64,000 bases of DNA, from the NCBI GenBank assembly GCA_950097015.1, contig CATNEN010000039.1, positions 14,292,501 to 14,356,500 of the forward strand, read 5' to 3'. Each line of letters opens with the position of its first letter. Positions within the stretch are counted from its first letter, which is position 1. The notes under the pieces are model-generated. The model had not been told where the DNA came from. It was given only the letters and a program-made list of their open reading frames with translations, and did not search any database. Position numbers and translations under genes: made by a program. Below are positions 10,831 to 23,987 of this stretch, piece after piece. Origin of the DNA: Macrostomum hystrix (taxonomy: Eukaryota; Platyhelminthes; Macrostomidae).

Positions 10831-12120
10831 CAAATCTTACAATCAATCTAGAATTTTTTACAGAAAGTAATATTATTATGTATTTAACAAACTCATCAGT
10901 AACACAAATTTTTTGTTAAAACTAGGCCTGTACCTCTAAAGGCTTTATCCATGCTATATTTGGATACATGTTAGCCTAAGAAATAGCTACACCAATTTAA
11001 ATTCCGATTCATATAAAAGTTCTGAAAGCAATGTGATACTGCTATTTTACATAACCATTTAAAGTGTTTTTAAATTCTATTGTGCTCTTTTGGTTTGCAG
11101 TCAGGTTTTTGTCTATTTTGTTTTGTTTTTCATTTATATGGTCACATAGATCAGATCTCACATGAAATAAATTGGTTATTTATCTATTAGTACACTTAAA
11201 AAAGATAATGTGATACTGATAAAAAGTGTAGTGACTTACATTTCATTGGGAACAATTTTTTTAATTTGATTGTTGGAATTTTTTTGATTTATCCTTTTGG
11301 GCGGGAGTAGAACTAATTAAAAGTTGAATATTTCCATGTTACTGTGCAGCTACACCTCAACCCTAGCCACATAAAATTTATAAACCTATGCTCAGATACA
11401 CAAGTTTGAAAGTAAACTGATTTGCTTTTTATGGGACATATTTTGCATGCTATAAGTATTCATGCAATGCCAATATAAAAATGCTACTTCATTTGTAGTA
11501 GTGAAGTATGACACCGGGGCAATACTTCGGCAAGATCCCATTTAACTAGCATGGGATCTTTTACTGATCTCTCATTCTCTAAAACTTAAAGAAGTTTTCA
11601 ATTGACTAATTAAATCAATTACCACATTAATTTTAGTAACTTCTTTATTTGATTCAAGAAAATCTTAAAAACTTCATATGCCTTAAAATTATCTGCCTTA
11701 AATTTCACCTTGAAATTGAATTCCACATATCAAGGCAGACAATTCTGTCTCAATTTTTCCCCTAGAGATCTGACCAAATATCAACTAAGTAAACCAGGTA
11801 AAGTTTGACACATATTGCCATTATAAATTTTAGACAATTGATTTTAATAGCTAACTTCCAGTCAGAGGATTCCACCTTGAATTCTGACCTAATATACCTA
11901 ACAAAGTTCCGTATCGGAATAACTGCAGAGACTGCCAATAACCATCTGCCACAAAATATGTTACATTTTGGTGCAGCACCACACCACCAGAAAATGCATA
12001 TTAAGAATACATTTAGCAGTTTTTTATAAATAAAAACTGTATCTACGCATTCTATGCATAAAGCATAAAGTTTATAAAGATATGCAAGGCATCTGTAGAT
12101 CTGAAATAACTAGACAAATA
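10831..12120. other. Intergenic, no gene recognised
   Basis: AT-rich DNA between the eIF2B gamma and casein kinase genes. The only structure noted is a hairpin at 11531-11559 (arms AAGATCCCAT and ATGGGATCTT, 9-base loop). Short ORFs look random. Confidence 0.5.
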
Positions 12121-12492
12121 GCCATTTGATTATTCGTCCGGTTAACTGAGTTATAACTTATAACTAAGTTATAAGGGGTTGTAGCGCTACCACGAGAACC
12201 TCTATCATTTGTAAGATAAAATAATTAACAAGCTGCAAAAGGACAGTCATTCAGATTTGAAGTTTGTGTCTCAAATTATTCTTGCTTATCAGCTAATTAA
12301 AAAAATTAATTCGGTTGTTTCAGGGACTAACTTAGTTCAAGGGTACAGTTTGGTCTTTGTGAGGTCAAGACACAAGATGGCTCTCAGCAGGGCAAGAGTG
12401 GTCTTTGGGAGGATCGTTGCTCCTGCTCATTGAAAGGGGAGAAATTAAGTCCTTGGGTGGTTAACCGGTTAACCGGACAAATAATCAAATGG
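12121..12492. mobile_element. TIR-bounded non-autonomous DNA element
   Basis: 372-bp segment with ends GCCATTTGATTATTCGTCC(GGTTAAC) and the inverted copy at 12467-12492, about 26 bp with one mismatch. It contains the internal palindrome GTTATAACTTATAAC near 12150-12172 and no coding capacity. No convincing target-site duplication is visible, so the superfamily is open. Confidence 0.6.
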
Positions 12493-14126
12493 CCGGCTAC
12501 CATTAAAATTAGAAGTTGAAGAGAATAGAGACTAAAAAATAGTAAATTTTACTTATAGTAAAGGCTATATAAAAGCAACAAAGAGTTGCTTTCATTCTCA
12601 ATGTGGCCGGTGCTTATAGTTAAGATACAGAGCACAACAAATTTTCATTTGATCTGAGGCAGAGCAGAAGAGTTCAAATTAAGAGTTGTTAAATTATAGG
12701 CCTACAATTAATTAAATAATAGGAATCGTCGTGTAAAATAGACACATCAAAAAGCTGCGCGAATCCGTGTCAATAAAACCCGTGAAAATCTGATGGCATA
12801 GCCTTAACATCCCGCATTTTTTATCGTAGGATATCGTTACAACGTAGCTTAGTGGCGAAGCCCTTCGGTGATTTAGTGGCGAAGCCCTTCGGTGATTAAA
12901 AAAGATTATTTAAATAGAAAAAACTTGAAATTCACACTTTGACCACACTAAGGAAAGTGAAGGGGGTAGCCAGATTTTTTCGTGGTTTGGGTTTTAATTC
13001 TGTGCAGCGTAATTTCCTGACATGGAATAAAAACACAAAAAATTGCTTCCTTTCAAAGAAGCTGAATGCGACAAACTTTAAGACATCAACATTTTGGGGT
13101 ACACTGATTTCGGCCAATACACCGATACCCCCTGGCTACGCCAATGAGAAAAGTAAAGAAGTAAATAATTCAGCGGCGTTTCAAGCACTAAACTGTAAAT
13201 AAATAGCAAATATAGCACTGTTGCTCAAGCGACTCATATAAAAGATCAGCGATCGTGAATTTCAGATAATTTTAGAGCAATATTTAGCATGTTCAGATAT
13301 GAAAGAACACAATTTCATATGATTATGCACATGTAAATGCATTTTTTGCTTGTAAATGTATTTGAAACCGCAATAGAACAGGTTTGCAAGTTTGCATGTT
13401 ATTTGCGCTGAGTTAAAATTAGAAATAAGAAATTGACTGCAGAAGTGCAGTAGAGAATAATAAAATTACATAATAGTGTTTTTGTTTTGAAATGAGTCAG
13501 AAAGAAATAAAAGCAGACTTTGGTTAAAATTCGTTAAATACGTAAAATGGTTGGTGTTATTATTACAGACACACCGTGATTTAAAGTATTATTTGGTCAT
13601 ATTTTTTTTCAAATCTAAATCTAAATCTAAATCCAAAAAAATAATAAAATCCACTGCCGGTAGAAGTGGACAGAAAGTTTAATAGAAATTATCTTTCTGG
13701 ATAGAAATTCCCATTAAATATAGTTATGTTATTATAAATATTTCAAATAAAGCAAAAAATTATGAAAATATAGGCGTTGCTTATTGTCATTTGTCATGCT
13801 TCCACATTTTACTGTGCATGTCAATAACTTGTACAGCGGTAACAAAGCCCACATATTGCCACTGTAGTCTAGACAAATAGGCTCCTGCATCTTCAAAATT
13901 AATGTAGTGGAAATGCTATGTTTCACTCTAGTTAAAAATTAATAGACTTTGCTTCACTGATGATTCATCCAATGTTATAACTTTTCAACTTTTAAGTAGC
14001 CAAGTAGGTAGGCAAAAGTAAAAGTATTTTTAAGTTAATGCCTTATTTATATATTCAAATTAGACTTAGCCTTGCAAGAATGCATGTTTTTTCTGGAATG
14101 CATCTAGCATGCTCTAGACAATGATT
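12493..14126. other. Intergenic, no gene recognised
   Basis: AT-rich. Contains a direct duplication TTAGTGGCGAAGCCCTTCGG at 12850-12893 and a weak pair of inverted GTAGCCAG motifs (about 12967 and 13133) that may bound another decayed MITE. No ORF resembles a known protein. Confidence 0.45.
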
Positions 14127-14814
14127 GTTAGGCCTATAACTTGCTAGGGTAATGTATCATCAACCAAACAAGAATGTGTATTTTTTTAACTTCAAACCTA
14201 AGCTACAGATTTTCTATTTAAGATATGATGATAAATCAAAAGCCAAGTTATAGAAAACAGTTACATCTTTCTAAAAAGTATATGCTTTTGCTATTTTGTC
14301 AAATAGAAAAAAAGTTATTCCTGTTTTTTATCTAAAACCGAACAATGATTTTCATGTATCTTCAAACCAAACAGAGAATTTGATGTTTGGTTTTAAAATT
14401 TGAGTGAGTGGTTTAATCCTATTTTAAGGAGTGGACTATCATGAATTACGTCATTTGAAAGCATTTTTCATGCTCTATAAATAACTACATTTATGGTCAT
14501 TTAATTGGCAAGCAACCATATACAATCTTCGTCTAAAGTACATACTAAAAAAATGTTGTTAAAAAGTATGCTTTTGCAAAAAAAATTTCTACTGAAACAT
14601 CAATATCTTTCTTTCCTCTTAATGCTTCATTGCACATCATGCCTCAGCTTGTAGATAATTTCTTCAACTTTCAAATTAGTTGTTCTGTGAAACACAATAG
14701 CTTGCTTCTGTCTTGCACGAGACCAAGGAAGGAGTCAAAATTATTGTTCGGTTTTGAAGATACACTGTTCGGTTGATGATACATTACCCTATTGATCATA
14801 TATAGGCCCCTAAC
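14127..14814. mobile_element. TIR-bounded element (~690 bp MITE)
   Basis: Left end GTTAGGCCTATAACTTGC then TAGGGTAATGTATCATCAAC. The right end at 14766-14814 is its imperfect reverse complement, giving TIRs of about 40-45 bp. Inside, a second inverted pair (CCGAACAAT...CTTCAAACC near 14338 and GGTTTTGAAGAT near 14751) adds partial palindromy. It encodes nothing. A TA or TTA duplication is possible but not clear. Confidence 0.6.
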
Positions 14815-16441
14815 TATGAATAAGTAGGTAGGGGGTAATTCCATGAGAAGTTCATCAATGGGACATCATCTTATATAATAAAAATGATTTTTATGCTATT
14901 TATCAAAGTTTATATTTCTTTTTGTAAAATAAATATACTTTTATGTTCAAAGTTTTAAATATATTTATCTACCTTTAGGTTTATATTTTTTGTTTTGATC
15001 ATAGTACCCCTACAATCATTTCAATGTTCCACAGGACATTATAAAAAGTGAATCTAGTTTTCATTAAGGAACTAAGGAATTTAGGAACTGAGTCAGGCAA
15101 TCTTGAAGTTTATGTTCTGTTGAAGGTTCATGGTAGGTTTGATCTGAAATGTGAGATTAGTGTAATAAATTTTATGGCTAGAAAAGCATTAAATATTATT
15201 ATCCAAACACAGATATTATCCAAAATAGAAAGTTTCCTTATGCTGTTTTAAAAAATGATGGTCATTTTTTGAAACAAATGACCGTCAGTCCAATGACCAT
15301 CATCTAAGAAAAAACATGCAACACACTGGCTACTAAAATGTGAAAATTGTTTTATAGCAGTTTATCTAGCTATTGTTTACTACAACAAATGATTGATTCA
15401 GACAAAAACTTGCCTGATTCACAGGAATCTTGAACTTACTTTGAAAATTTGAGTATGTCACTCTCACCAAAAATGACCATCATTGTATTTATCTGGGTAG
15501 TGTATTTAGTTAGTCCATAATTAGTTATTCTGGCTGATTACTTTTTTGCATGTACGTATTTCTAAATATAGGTTTTCTATAGAGTGTTACCAATGATTTA
15601 AAGTGTACAGCAATACTTTCTACTCCTCTCTCTTTAATTCTCTTAGTATTTGTCTCCAAATGTTTGTAAAGAATCAAAGAACACTTCTGAGTATTGTATA
15701 CAGACCTGAATGGTAAGTTTCTAAAAAATGTAACTTAGAGATCATCTAAAGCAAATGGAATAAAATGATCAAAACTTTATGATATTAGAAACCCAATGAC
15801 AATTATGTTTAGCTAATACAGTAGAAAATAAGAATTTCACATCAAATAGGAATACTTTGCTTACAAGCAAAGTTTATTTGCGATATAAAATACTTTTGGC
15901 CTGAAGAATGTGGCAGAGCCATGTCCACATCATTGGCAATAGCCATTGTATTGACATCAATTTATAGCCAATCCTATAATAATACTATTAATCCTATATT
16001 AATCCTTTATTGCTTAATATAGGTGCCTGCAAAGGTAGTCTATCTACCTGAAAGATGCAATGGGGTTAAATAATTAATGGTTGACACCTTTATCTTTGTA
16101 TTTCTATGAATGGTTGGCCTTATTTTGAATTTTTTGGAAGATGGTATTGACTTCTGTGATAATTTAAACATTTTTTCATTTGTATTTACTCACTATAGCC
16201 CCTATCTTGAGTTATGAATAAGGGACCTTGTAATATTAACCAAGAGCTTGCTTTCACCTAGTTTTTTATTGCTAACAAAAATAACAAAATTGCAGCTCCT
16301 GAGCATTTTGTTATTATTCATTGCATCGGCCAGTTCAACCAGCAAAGCAGCAATTGAGGCCGAAACATTAATTGGAGAATACATTTCTAAGGCTTAATTT
16401 AGTCACCTCAGTGGCCAGATTTTGTTGCAGCAGTTTTAGCT
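14815..16441. other. Intergenic region upstream of casein kinase 1
   Basis: AT-rich. A compact inverted repeat lies at about 15252-15306 (GATGGTCATT / AATGACCATC), with a third copy at about 15470-15485. Sequence just before the CK1 start codon (TTTTGTTGCAG at 16422-16432) could be a 5'UTR splice acceptor. Confidence 0.4.
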
Positions 16442-19400
16442 ATGGAATCTGGCAGTGGTTCTAAAAAGGCAGACTTCATTGTTGGCAGCAAGTATAAGTT
16501 AACTAGAAAGATTGGCAGCGGATCATTTGGAGAGATCTACCTCGGCATTAGCGTTATCAATGGCGAAGAGGTGGCCGTGAAGCTGGAACCAGTCACTGCG
16601 CGGCATCCGCAGCTGCTCTATGAGAGCAAAGTGTACAAGATTCTGCAGGACGGCATTGGCATACCCACTATCAGGTTAGCCGGCCATTTAATTGCTCTTA
16701 ATAACTAGCCCAGGAATGCTAGCCCACACAGCTCATGAATTGACACACTGAAACTTTCCAACACCCTCCAACATCTCTTACCTGGCTTATCATTCCTTTG
16801 TCTTATCTTAGCACTGTCTAATCACATCCCTGTCTTATCTATCGCGAGTCCCATATCTCATTGCTCCCGTGTCTAATCTCTCCCCGTCTATCTCTCCTGT
16901 CTCACCTGTACCCTGTCTTATCTCTCCCCTGTCTCATTTCTCCCCTGCCTCATCTCGTCTATCCCGTTTCTCTTCTGTTCCCTTGTCAGTAAGTCGCAAG
17001 TCAGTGAGACAACGCAGCCCCCACACAGCTTGCCTCTTGATACTTTTTGCATAGCTTACCAACAATATCAGAATAAAAGTGCAGCGATGTGCGTGACAAA
17101 CTTGAAATGACTTTAGAACGAACCAAATTAATTATGAGCTAGTTTGCGCATGTTAAGTTTCATCTAAGATGACTCGACTAAAAATCGGAACTAGAAAAAA
17201 AGTTATTAAAGAATGTCATTTTGATTTGCGTATTTACCTAAACTGCACTTCCGTTGCTCTCAGCTGTTTTTATGTGTCTGCGGCAAAAAAAATCACTGAG
17301 GCGCGTCGTAATAACGGGTCTATATGAAATATAACATAATTAAACAAAGCAGCATGCTCTCATAATGTCCTCAGGTGGTACGGGCAGGACGGCGTGAAGA
17401 ACCAATACAACTGCCTGGTCATGGACCTGCTAGGCCCCAGTCTTGAAGACCTGTTTACATTCTGTTCGCGCCGATTCACTATGAAAACTGTACTGATGTT
17501 GGCCGATCAGATGCTGTGCCGTGTTGAATTTGTGCACAACAAGAATTTCATTCACCGGTAATTTATGGGAAATTTCATTACACTCCTGATCCTCATGCTC
17601 ACCTAGATCTTATTTTGAGATCTTCGCCATCTAAGAATCCTTTAGATTAAAGGATTAACAGGATTAAAAGAAAAATGATCTTCAGATGGGATCTTTTGAC
17701 TCCCCAGATCCTTAGATGGGATCTTTAGGCTCCCCAGATCCTCAGATGGGATCTTTAGACTGCCCAGATCCTCAGATAAAATCTTTCGACTCCCCAGATC
17801 CTCAGATGGGATCTTTAGGCTCCCCAGATCCTCAGATGGGATCTTTAGACTGCCCAGATCCTCAGATAAAATCTTTCGACTCCCCAGATCCTTAGATGGG
17901 ATCTTTAAACTCCGCAGATCCTCAGATGAGATCTTATGACTCCCCAGATCCTTAGATGGGATCTTTTGACTCCCCAGATCCTCAGATGGGATCTTTTGAC
18001 TCCCCAGATCCTCAGATGGGATCTTTTGACTCCCCAGATCCTCAGATGGGATCTTTAGACTCCTCAGATCCTTAGATGGGATCTTTAGACTCCCCAGATC
18101 CTCAGATGGGATCTTTAGACTCCCCAGATCCTCAGATGGGATCTTTAGGCTCCCCAGATCCTCAGATGGGATCTTTAGACTCCCCAGATCCTTAGATGGG
18201 ATCTTTAGACTCCCCAGATCCTCAGATGGGATCTTTAGGCTCCCCAGATCCTCAGATGGGATCTTTAGGCTCCCCAGATCCTCAGATGGGATCTTTAGAC
18301 TCCCCAGATCCTCAGATGGGATCTTTAGGCTCCCCAGATCCTCAGATGGGATCTTTAGGCTCCCCAGATCCTCAGATGGGATCTTTAGACTGCCCAGATC
18401 CTCAGATAAAATCTTTCGACTCCCCAGATCCTTAGATGGGATCTTTAAACTCCGCAGATCCTTAGATGGGATCTTTTGACTCCCCAGATCCTCAGATGGG
18501 ATCTTTTGACTCCCCAGATCCTCAGATGGGATCTTTAGACTCCCCAGATCCTCAGATGGGATCTTTAGACTCCCCAGATCCTCAGATGAGATCTTTAGAC
18601 TCCCCAGATCCTTAGATGGGATCTTTAGACTCCTCAGATCCTTAGATGGGATCTTTAGACTCCCCAGATCCTCAGATGGGATCTTTAGACTCCCCAGATC
18701 CTCAGATGGGATCTTTTGACTCCTCAGATCCTCAGTTTAGGTCTTTAGGCTCCCCAGATCCTCAGGTGGGATCTTTAGAATGCAGTTTTGGACTGTGATT
18801 TGTTTTTTTGTTTTGATTCTTTTTTTAATTTCACCGTTCCACAGCGACATTAAGCCGGACAATTTTCTCATGGGCATTGGGCGCCACTGCAACAAACTTT
18901 TCCTCGTGGACTTCGGACTAGCAAAGAAATACCGGTAAGAATAATGCTCACGGATCGCTGTAAAAATGGTCATCTGAGTAGATATGTGCGATATGCTTAG
19001 GAAAATAGAATGGGTACCTGTGCCTTTATTTAGAAGGCCTAATTCTTAGTCATATGGTTAGTATACAGATTGTTAATTATTAATGAGCGGAAGCATTCCT
19101 TCTAAATCTTCAGTGACTCGCGTACCAAGGCGCACATCGCCTATCGCGATGACAAGAACCTGACTGGCACAGCCCGCTACGCATCCGTGAATGCCCACGC
19201 TGGCATCGAACAGTCTCGACGAGACGATCTGGAAAGTCTTGGCTACGTCTTTATGTACTTTCTGCGCTCTACGCTACCTTGGCAGGGACTCAAGGTTGGC
19301 TTTGCGTATCTGTCTATTTTTTTAACTTGCATTCTTATCACTGTAGTCATTGCTCATGTCAATCCCGGATGTTGCTTCTGTCGTTCTTTTCATTCTGGGT

Positions 19401-20667
19401 GTTGCTTACGTCATTCTAGTCATTCTGGATATTGCTGATGTCATTTTTGTCATTCTGGAGGGTACTGATGTCATTCTTGTCATTCTGGATGTTGCTGATG
19501 TCATTCTTGTCATTCTGGATGTTGCTGGTGTCATTATTGTCATTTTGGATGTTGCTGATGTCATTCTTGTCATTCTGGATGTTGCTGATGTCATTCTTGT
19601 CATTTTGGATGTTGCTGATGTCATTCTTGTCATTCTGGGTGTTGCTGATGTCATTATTGTCATTCTGGATGTTGCTGATGTCATTATTGTCATTTTGGAT
19701 GTTGCTGATGTCATTCTTGTCATTTTGGATGTTGCTGATGTCATTCTTGTCATTCTGGGTGTTGCTGATGTCATTATTGTCATTCTGGATGTTGCTGATG
19801 TCATTATTGTCATTTTGGATGTTGCTGACGTCATTCTTGTCATTCTGGATGTTGCTTACGTCATTCTTTTCATTCTGGGTGTTGCTGATGTCATTCTTGT
19901 CATTCTGGATGTTGCTGACGTCATTCTAGTCATTTTGGATGTTGCTGATGTCATTCTTGTCATTCTGGATGTTGCTTACGTCATTCTTTTCATTCTGGGT
20001 GTTGCTGATGTCATTCTTGTCATTCTGGATGTTGCTGATGTCATTCTTGTCATTCTGGATGTTGCTGACGTCATTCTAGTCATTTTGGATGTTGCTGATG
20101 TCATTCTTGTCATTCTGGATGTTGCTTACGTCATTCTTTTCATTCTGGGTGTTGCTGATGTCATTCTTGTCATTCTGGATGTTGCTGACGTCATTCTAGT
20201 CATTTTGGATGTTGCTGATGTCATTCTTGTCATTCTGGATGTTGCTGATGTCATTCTTGTCATTCTGGATGTTGCTGATGTCATTCTTGTCATTCTGGCT
20301 TTGTAAAACCAACCCACAGGCGAACAACAAGAAGCAGAAGTACGAACGAATCTATGAGAAGAAAGTCTCAACGCCAATCGAGAGCCTGACTAAGGGCTAC
20401 CCGCCTGAATTCAGTCGCTACCTGAGCTATTGCCGCAACCTGAAATTTGAAGAGGCCCCAGACTATCGCTGGCTGCGCGAAAATTTTCGCATCCTCTTTC
20501 GCACGCTTAACTTTGTCTTCGACTACGTATTCGATTGGACTCTGTTGAAGCAGCGTGCCACCACCACCTCCGGCTCGGTTGGCGGCACTTCTAACAACGC
20601 CGCCTTAGTTGGCGGCATTGGCCAGCAGCCGATGCTGCCTAGCAACAACGCCCCGGGTCACCGGTGA
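16442..20667 (+). CDS. CSNK1A1: Casein kinase 1 alpha-type protein kinase
   Basis: Five exons: 16442-16674, 17375-17557, 18845-18934, 19114-19294 and 20320-20667. Phases all match, giving 344 residues (human CK1 alpha about 337). Serine/threonine kinase of the Wnt/beta-catenin destruction complex and other priming-phosphorylation pathways. Visible motifs: glycine loop GSGSFG (25-30), catalytic lysine in VAVK (47), HRDIKPDN (138-145), DFG (161-163), the CK1-specific [11 protein letters not shown] and the closing [19 protein letters not shown]. The subfamily is alpha rather than delta/epsilon because of the N-terminus ([18 protein letters not shown]), the insertion-free kinase core and the short Gly/Ser/Asn-rich tail without the long delta/epsilon regulatory tail. 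The exon 1 start is the ATG before the conserved DFIVG. Introns 2 and 4 consist largely of minisatellites. Confidence 0.96.
16675..17374. other. Intron 1 of casein kinase 1
   Basis: 700-bp intron. Positions 16810-16975 carry a degenerate tandem repeat with core CTCATCTCTCCCCTGTC, the reverse complement of the GAGAGATGAGACACGGG-type motif seen at 5962 and 22555. The rest is unremarkable. Confidence 0.6.
17640..18778. repeat. Minisatellite in intron 2 of casein kinase 1, 30-bp unit
   Basis: About 38 copies with core AGATGGGATCTTTAGACTCC then CCAGATCCTC. Variants (TTTTGAC, TTTAGGC, ATAAAATCTTTCGAC) come in recurring order, as expected from unequal exchange. The array stops about 65 bp before exon 3. 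Confidence 0.96.
19370..20300. repeat. Minisatellite in intron 4 of casein kinase 1, 30-bp unit
   Basis: About 31 copies with core TTCTGGATGTTGCTGATGTC. It fills about 90% of the intron and ends 19 bp before the acceptor AG at 20318-20319, leaving little room for a normal polypyrimidine tract. A 318-codon hydrophobic ORF runs through it only because the unit length is a multiple of three. Confidence 0.96.
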
Positions 20668-20776
20668 CTTGACTGTGTTTGACGAGAAGGCCTAACCTAG
20701 CTAGGGTTTCGTGTTTCTTATTTTTAACCTTTGGCCCGCCGGCGATTTGGGATACGGGGAAAATAGACAGGAATTT

Positions 20777-20782
20777 AATAAA
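20777..20782 (+). terminator. Polyadenylation signal AATAAA of casein kinase 1
   Basis: Canonical AATAAA 110 bp after the CK1 stop codon. The assignment as the used signal is inferred from position. Confidence 0.6.
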
Positions 20783-22554
20783 AGTGCTCATGCACTTATC
20801 GACAAATGGTTCGGTACTTGCACTCTAAAGAGCATGTTCAGTAGAAAGTACATCGACCTTTTAAAGTACATATGTACTTTTATTTGTACTTTAAAAGTGC
20901 AAGTCTGCGTAGACTGCTTAAATTGCAAAACAACACAAAATCAGGGATTAATTAATATATTTACTGTCTCGTGCCTTTTTAAATGCGCGAATAGTAATAA
21001 TAATAGAGATACATCTGTTGTGTGTGAAGATTTGTTATTTAAAAGTTGATGCGCAGATAAGCTAACTCTTGAAGCTTTATCTAGGGCGCATCAAAATCTT
21101 CAGCGGCGCCTGGGTTTCTATAAGACTGCCTTCTACCGTTTTTATTCTATCGCTAATGACTAATACAAAACAACTACAGCAAGCGAATGTTTAATTTTGA
21201 TCTCGAATGTGTGTTGACTAAAATTAAATCCCGGGGGAATAACGTTGCTAGCAGGCAAGCATGACAGCGAGATCCTGCTCACCTTGTTGTACCTTTGAGT
21301 TTTCTGCAACAATTCGTCTTAATTTTTCCTATGTGTATCTTTCGCGCTCCAAAATCTTCTTAATTGATTTTTTGTTTACTAAATAATACTTTATCTTTGA
21401 AGAAGCAAGATATTTATTTTTTCTTTGTCAAGCCTTGTCTTATAATTTACTTAATAATTTTAGCCTTTGGCCTTAAGAGAATGACAATAGTTGAGGATCT
21501 ATAAAAGCAACAACAGCTACTGTGATAAGCAGCTATCGGTATCCGGGAACTTTAATGGGCACACTGGCACAGACCCGCCAATTAGTTGTGTATTTGATTA
21601 CCTGTCAACTTGATTCAATACAAGCCTAGATACAATTACTTTATTTGTTTTAACTTCTTCTCATATTTTTATTTTATTTTACAGTAGGTTACTTTGCTTT
21701 ATACGGTAAAATGTATACGTTCAAGTACGCATGAAAATATATCGATACGTAGGAAATTGTAAATGTAGGTTAAACTCGAGTTTTAACTCTGTTTTTTTTA
21801 ATTCCTTCTTGTTTTGCAGCATTCAATTGAAAAATAAATTAGTTTGTTATTCTTTGTTTTGTCCTATGTTTTTAAACAAACGATATATTACTACTAGTAG
21901 TAGCTGCGTAAAATGCATTAAATCCTTATTGATCGAGTAGACCAAGGACAGGGGACGCTTGTCTTCTTACTAACTATTTATTTGATAAAGTTTCTTTTTG
22001 AAACTCGCCACCCGCTGAGCCTAGTGTTCTCAGCCTGATATTGTATTGGTCGCCGCGTTAGGCAGAGCTTAAACGGCAACAATGAAATTAAAGAGAATTG
22101 TAAATTTCTGTTTTTAAAAAATATAAATAAAAATGCACAATTTGCTACATATACTACTCTAAATATTTCTCTAGTAGTGAGGAGAGGCAACAACATCAGC
22201 TGGTCTCTACGATGTTCTTTATTTATTAATGTGAAAATGTAATAATATACTAATACTATTCCCTCCTCTAAAACAGATAGAGATGGAATTGAGAAGACTG
22301 AGAAAAAATAGCACAAGGGATATATGACAGACAGTAGAGATGAGAGAGTATAGATAAAACACGAGGTGGTGGGATAAATAAGAGTGCGAGATAAAACAAG
22401 GAAGAGATGAGGCATTAGAAATGAGACAACAAAAAGATAACGCATAGGATGAGAGGAGATGAGAGAAAATATATGGGAGAGATGAGAGAAGATGGGGCAC
22501 GGGGGAGATAAGACGGAATATATTCAATAGGAAAGAGATAGGGCATTTTAAATA
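20783..22554. other. 3' flank and intergenic DNA
   Basis: No gene recognised. A short palindrome AAGTACATATGTACTT lies at about 20864-20879. Otherwise AT-rich single-copy sequence without convincing ORFs. Confidence 0.45.
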
Positions 22555-23310
22555 AGAGACAGTGAGAAACTGGGACACGGTAGAGATGACACTGAGAAAC
22601 TGGGACACGGTAGAGATGAGACTGAGAAACTGGGACACGGTAGAGATGAGACTGAGAAACTGGGACACGGTAGAGATGAGACAGTGAGAAACTGGGACAC
22701 GGTAGAGATGAGACAGTGAGAAAATGGGACACGGTAGAGATGAGACAGTGAGAAACTGGGACACGGTAGAGATGAGACAGTGAGAAACTGGGACACGGTA
22801 GAGATGAGACTGAGAAACTGGGACACGGTAGAGATGAGACAGTGAGAAACTGGGACACGGTAGAGATGAGACAGTGAGAAAATGGGACACGGTAGAGATG
22901 AGACAGTGAGAAACTGGGACACGGTAGAGATGAGACAGTGAGAAACTGGGACACGGTAGAGATGAGACAGATAGAAAATGGGACACGGTAGAGATGAGAC
23001 AGTGAGAAACTGGGACACGGTAGAGATGAGACAGTGAGAAACTGGGACACGGTAGAGATGAGACAGATAGAAAATGGGACACGGTAGAGATGAGACTGAG
23101 AAACTGGGACACGGTAGAGATGAGACAGTGAGAAACTGGGACACGGTAGAGATGAGACAGATAGAAAATGGGACACGGTAGAGATGAGACTGAGAAACTG
23201 GGACACGGTAATGATGAGACAGTGAGAAACTGGGACACGGTAGAGATGAGACAGTGAGAAACTGGGACACGGTAGAGATGAGACAGATAGAAAATGGGAC
23301 ACGGTAGAAT
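22555..23310. repeat. Minisatellite, 30/32-bp alternating unit
   Basis: About 24 copies of GGGACACGGTAGAGATGAGA followed by CAGTGAGAAACT (32 bp) or CTGAGAAACT (30 bp). The GACACGG(G/T)AGAGATGAGAC core is shared with the array at 5962. The three minus-strand frames are open over hundreds of bases purely through the repeat. Confidence 0.95.
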
Positions 23311-23987
23311 TTTTTTTATAAACTTAGCTGTTCAATTAAATTCTGGAATTAGTCTAAAAATAGATCGGTGTGTGGATGAATCGCTTGCACATGTGCTCAT
23401 ACTCAAGCCAAGTCAGCATGTGAACTTTTATCTATATTCAAGCCACGCTGGAGTTGCCACTAGTGCTGGGTTTGTCACCCCCAGTCACTGCTGTCTACAA
23501 TTACAGACTTGCAGGTAAGCAGATAATTTTAAACGGGGGGTAGAGGTAATTCCCCAAACAACAAGTTGTGCTGGAAGCGCAATATGAATGCATTGGCAAA
23601 TTTCATTTTCCACTATTGCACGTCTGTTTCACACTTTAGCTGTGTGCATTTTAGGCCGCGTCCGGTGATTTTCCTGGCCTGTTTTCGGAAATCTCTTTAC
23701 TGTCCGTCTGTGCCTGCCACAGTACCTTGGCGTGATTCCTAACCCCGCTATAGCTTTGATAATGTTTGGCCAGTCGCTGCTCAGTAGTGTGTAATGTATA
23801 TTTTTGGCGCGAAATATCTTAGACAAAGATAATCCAACGTTTACAAAACATTTCCATTGGCTTGCATGCAGGCAACCATGGGGGTGGGAAGGAATTAAGA
23901 AGGCCGAGGGACAGAGGGCAGTTCCTGGCCTTTGCTGGTGGAAAACTGCATGGAATGGCCTCTCAAAGTCGACCTCCCCGACATCTA
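23311..23987. other. Region upstream of the methyltransferase gene
   Basis: Single-copy. A plus-strand ORF to 23518 ends at a donor-like GGTAAGC and a 133-codon minus-strand ORF covers 23629-24030. Neither resembles a known family, so I leave them uncalled. Confidence 0.4.

Noticed and set aside
16202-16384. Divergent minus-strand gene 57 bp upstream of CK1
   Set aside because: A 60-codon ORF with a donor-like end, but no family resemblance and no second exon found.
19350-20306. 318-codon hydrophobic repeat ORF ([10 protein letters not shown]-type) in CK1 intron 4
   Set aside because: It is the 30-bp minisatellite read in frame. The flanking exons define an intron here, and the reverse strand and another forward frame are equally open.
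22219-23302. Three overlapping minus-strand ORFs of 240-339 codons
   Set aside because: All consist of the 30/32-bp minisatellite. The Ser/Leu/Pro repeats have no folded domain.
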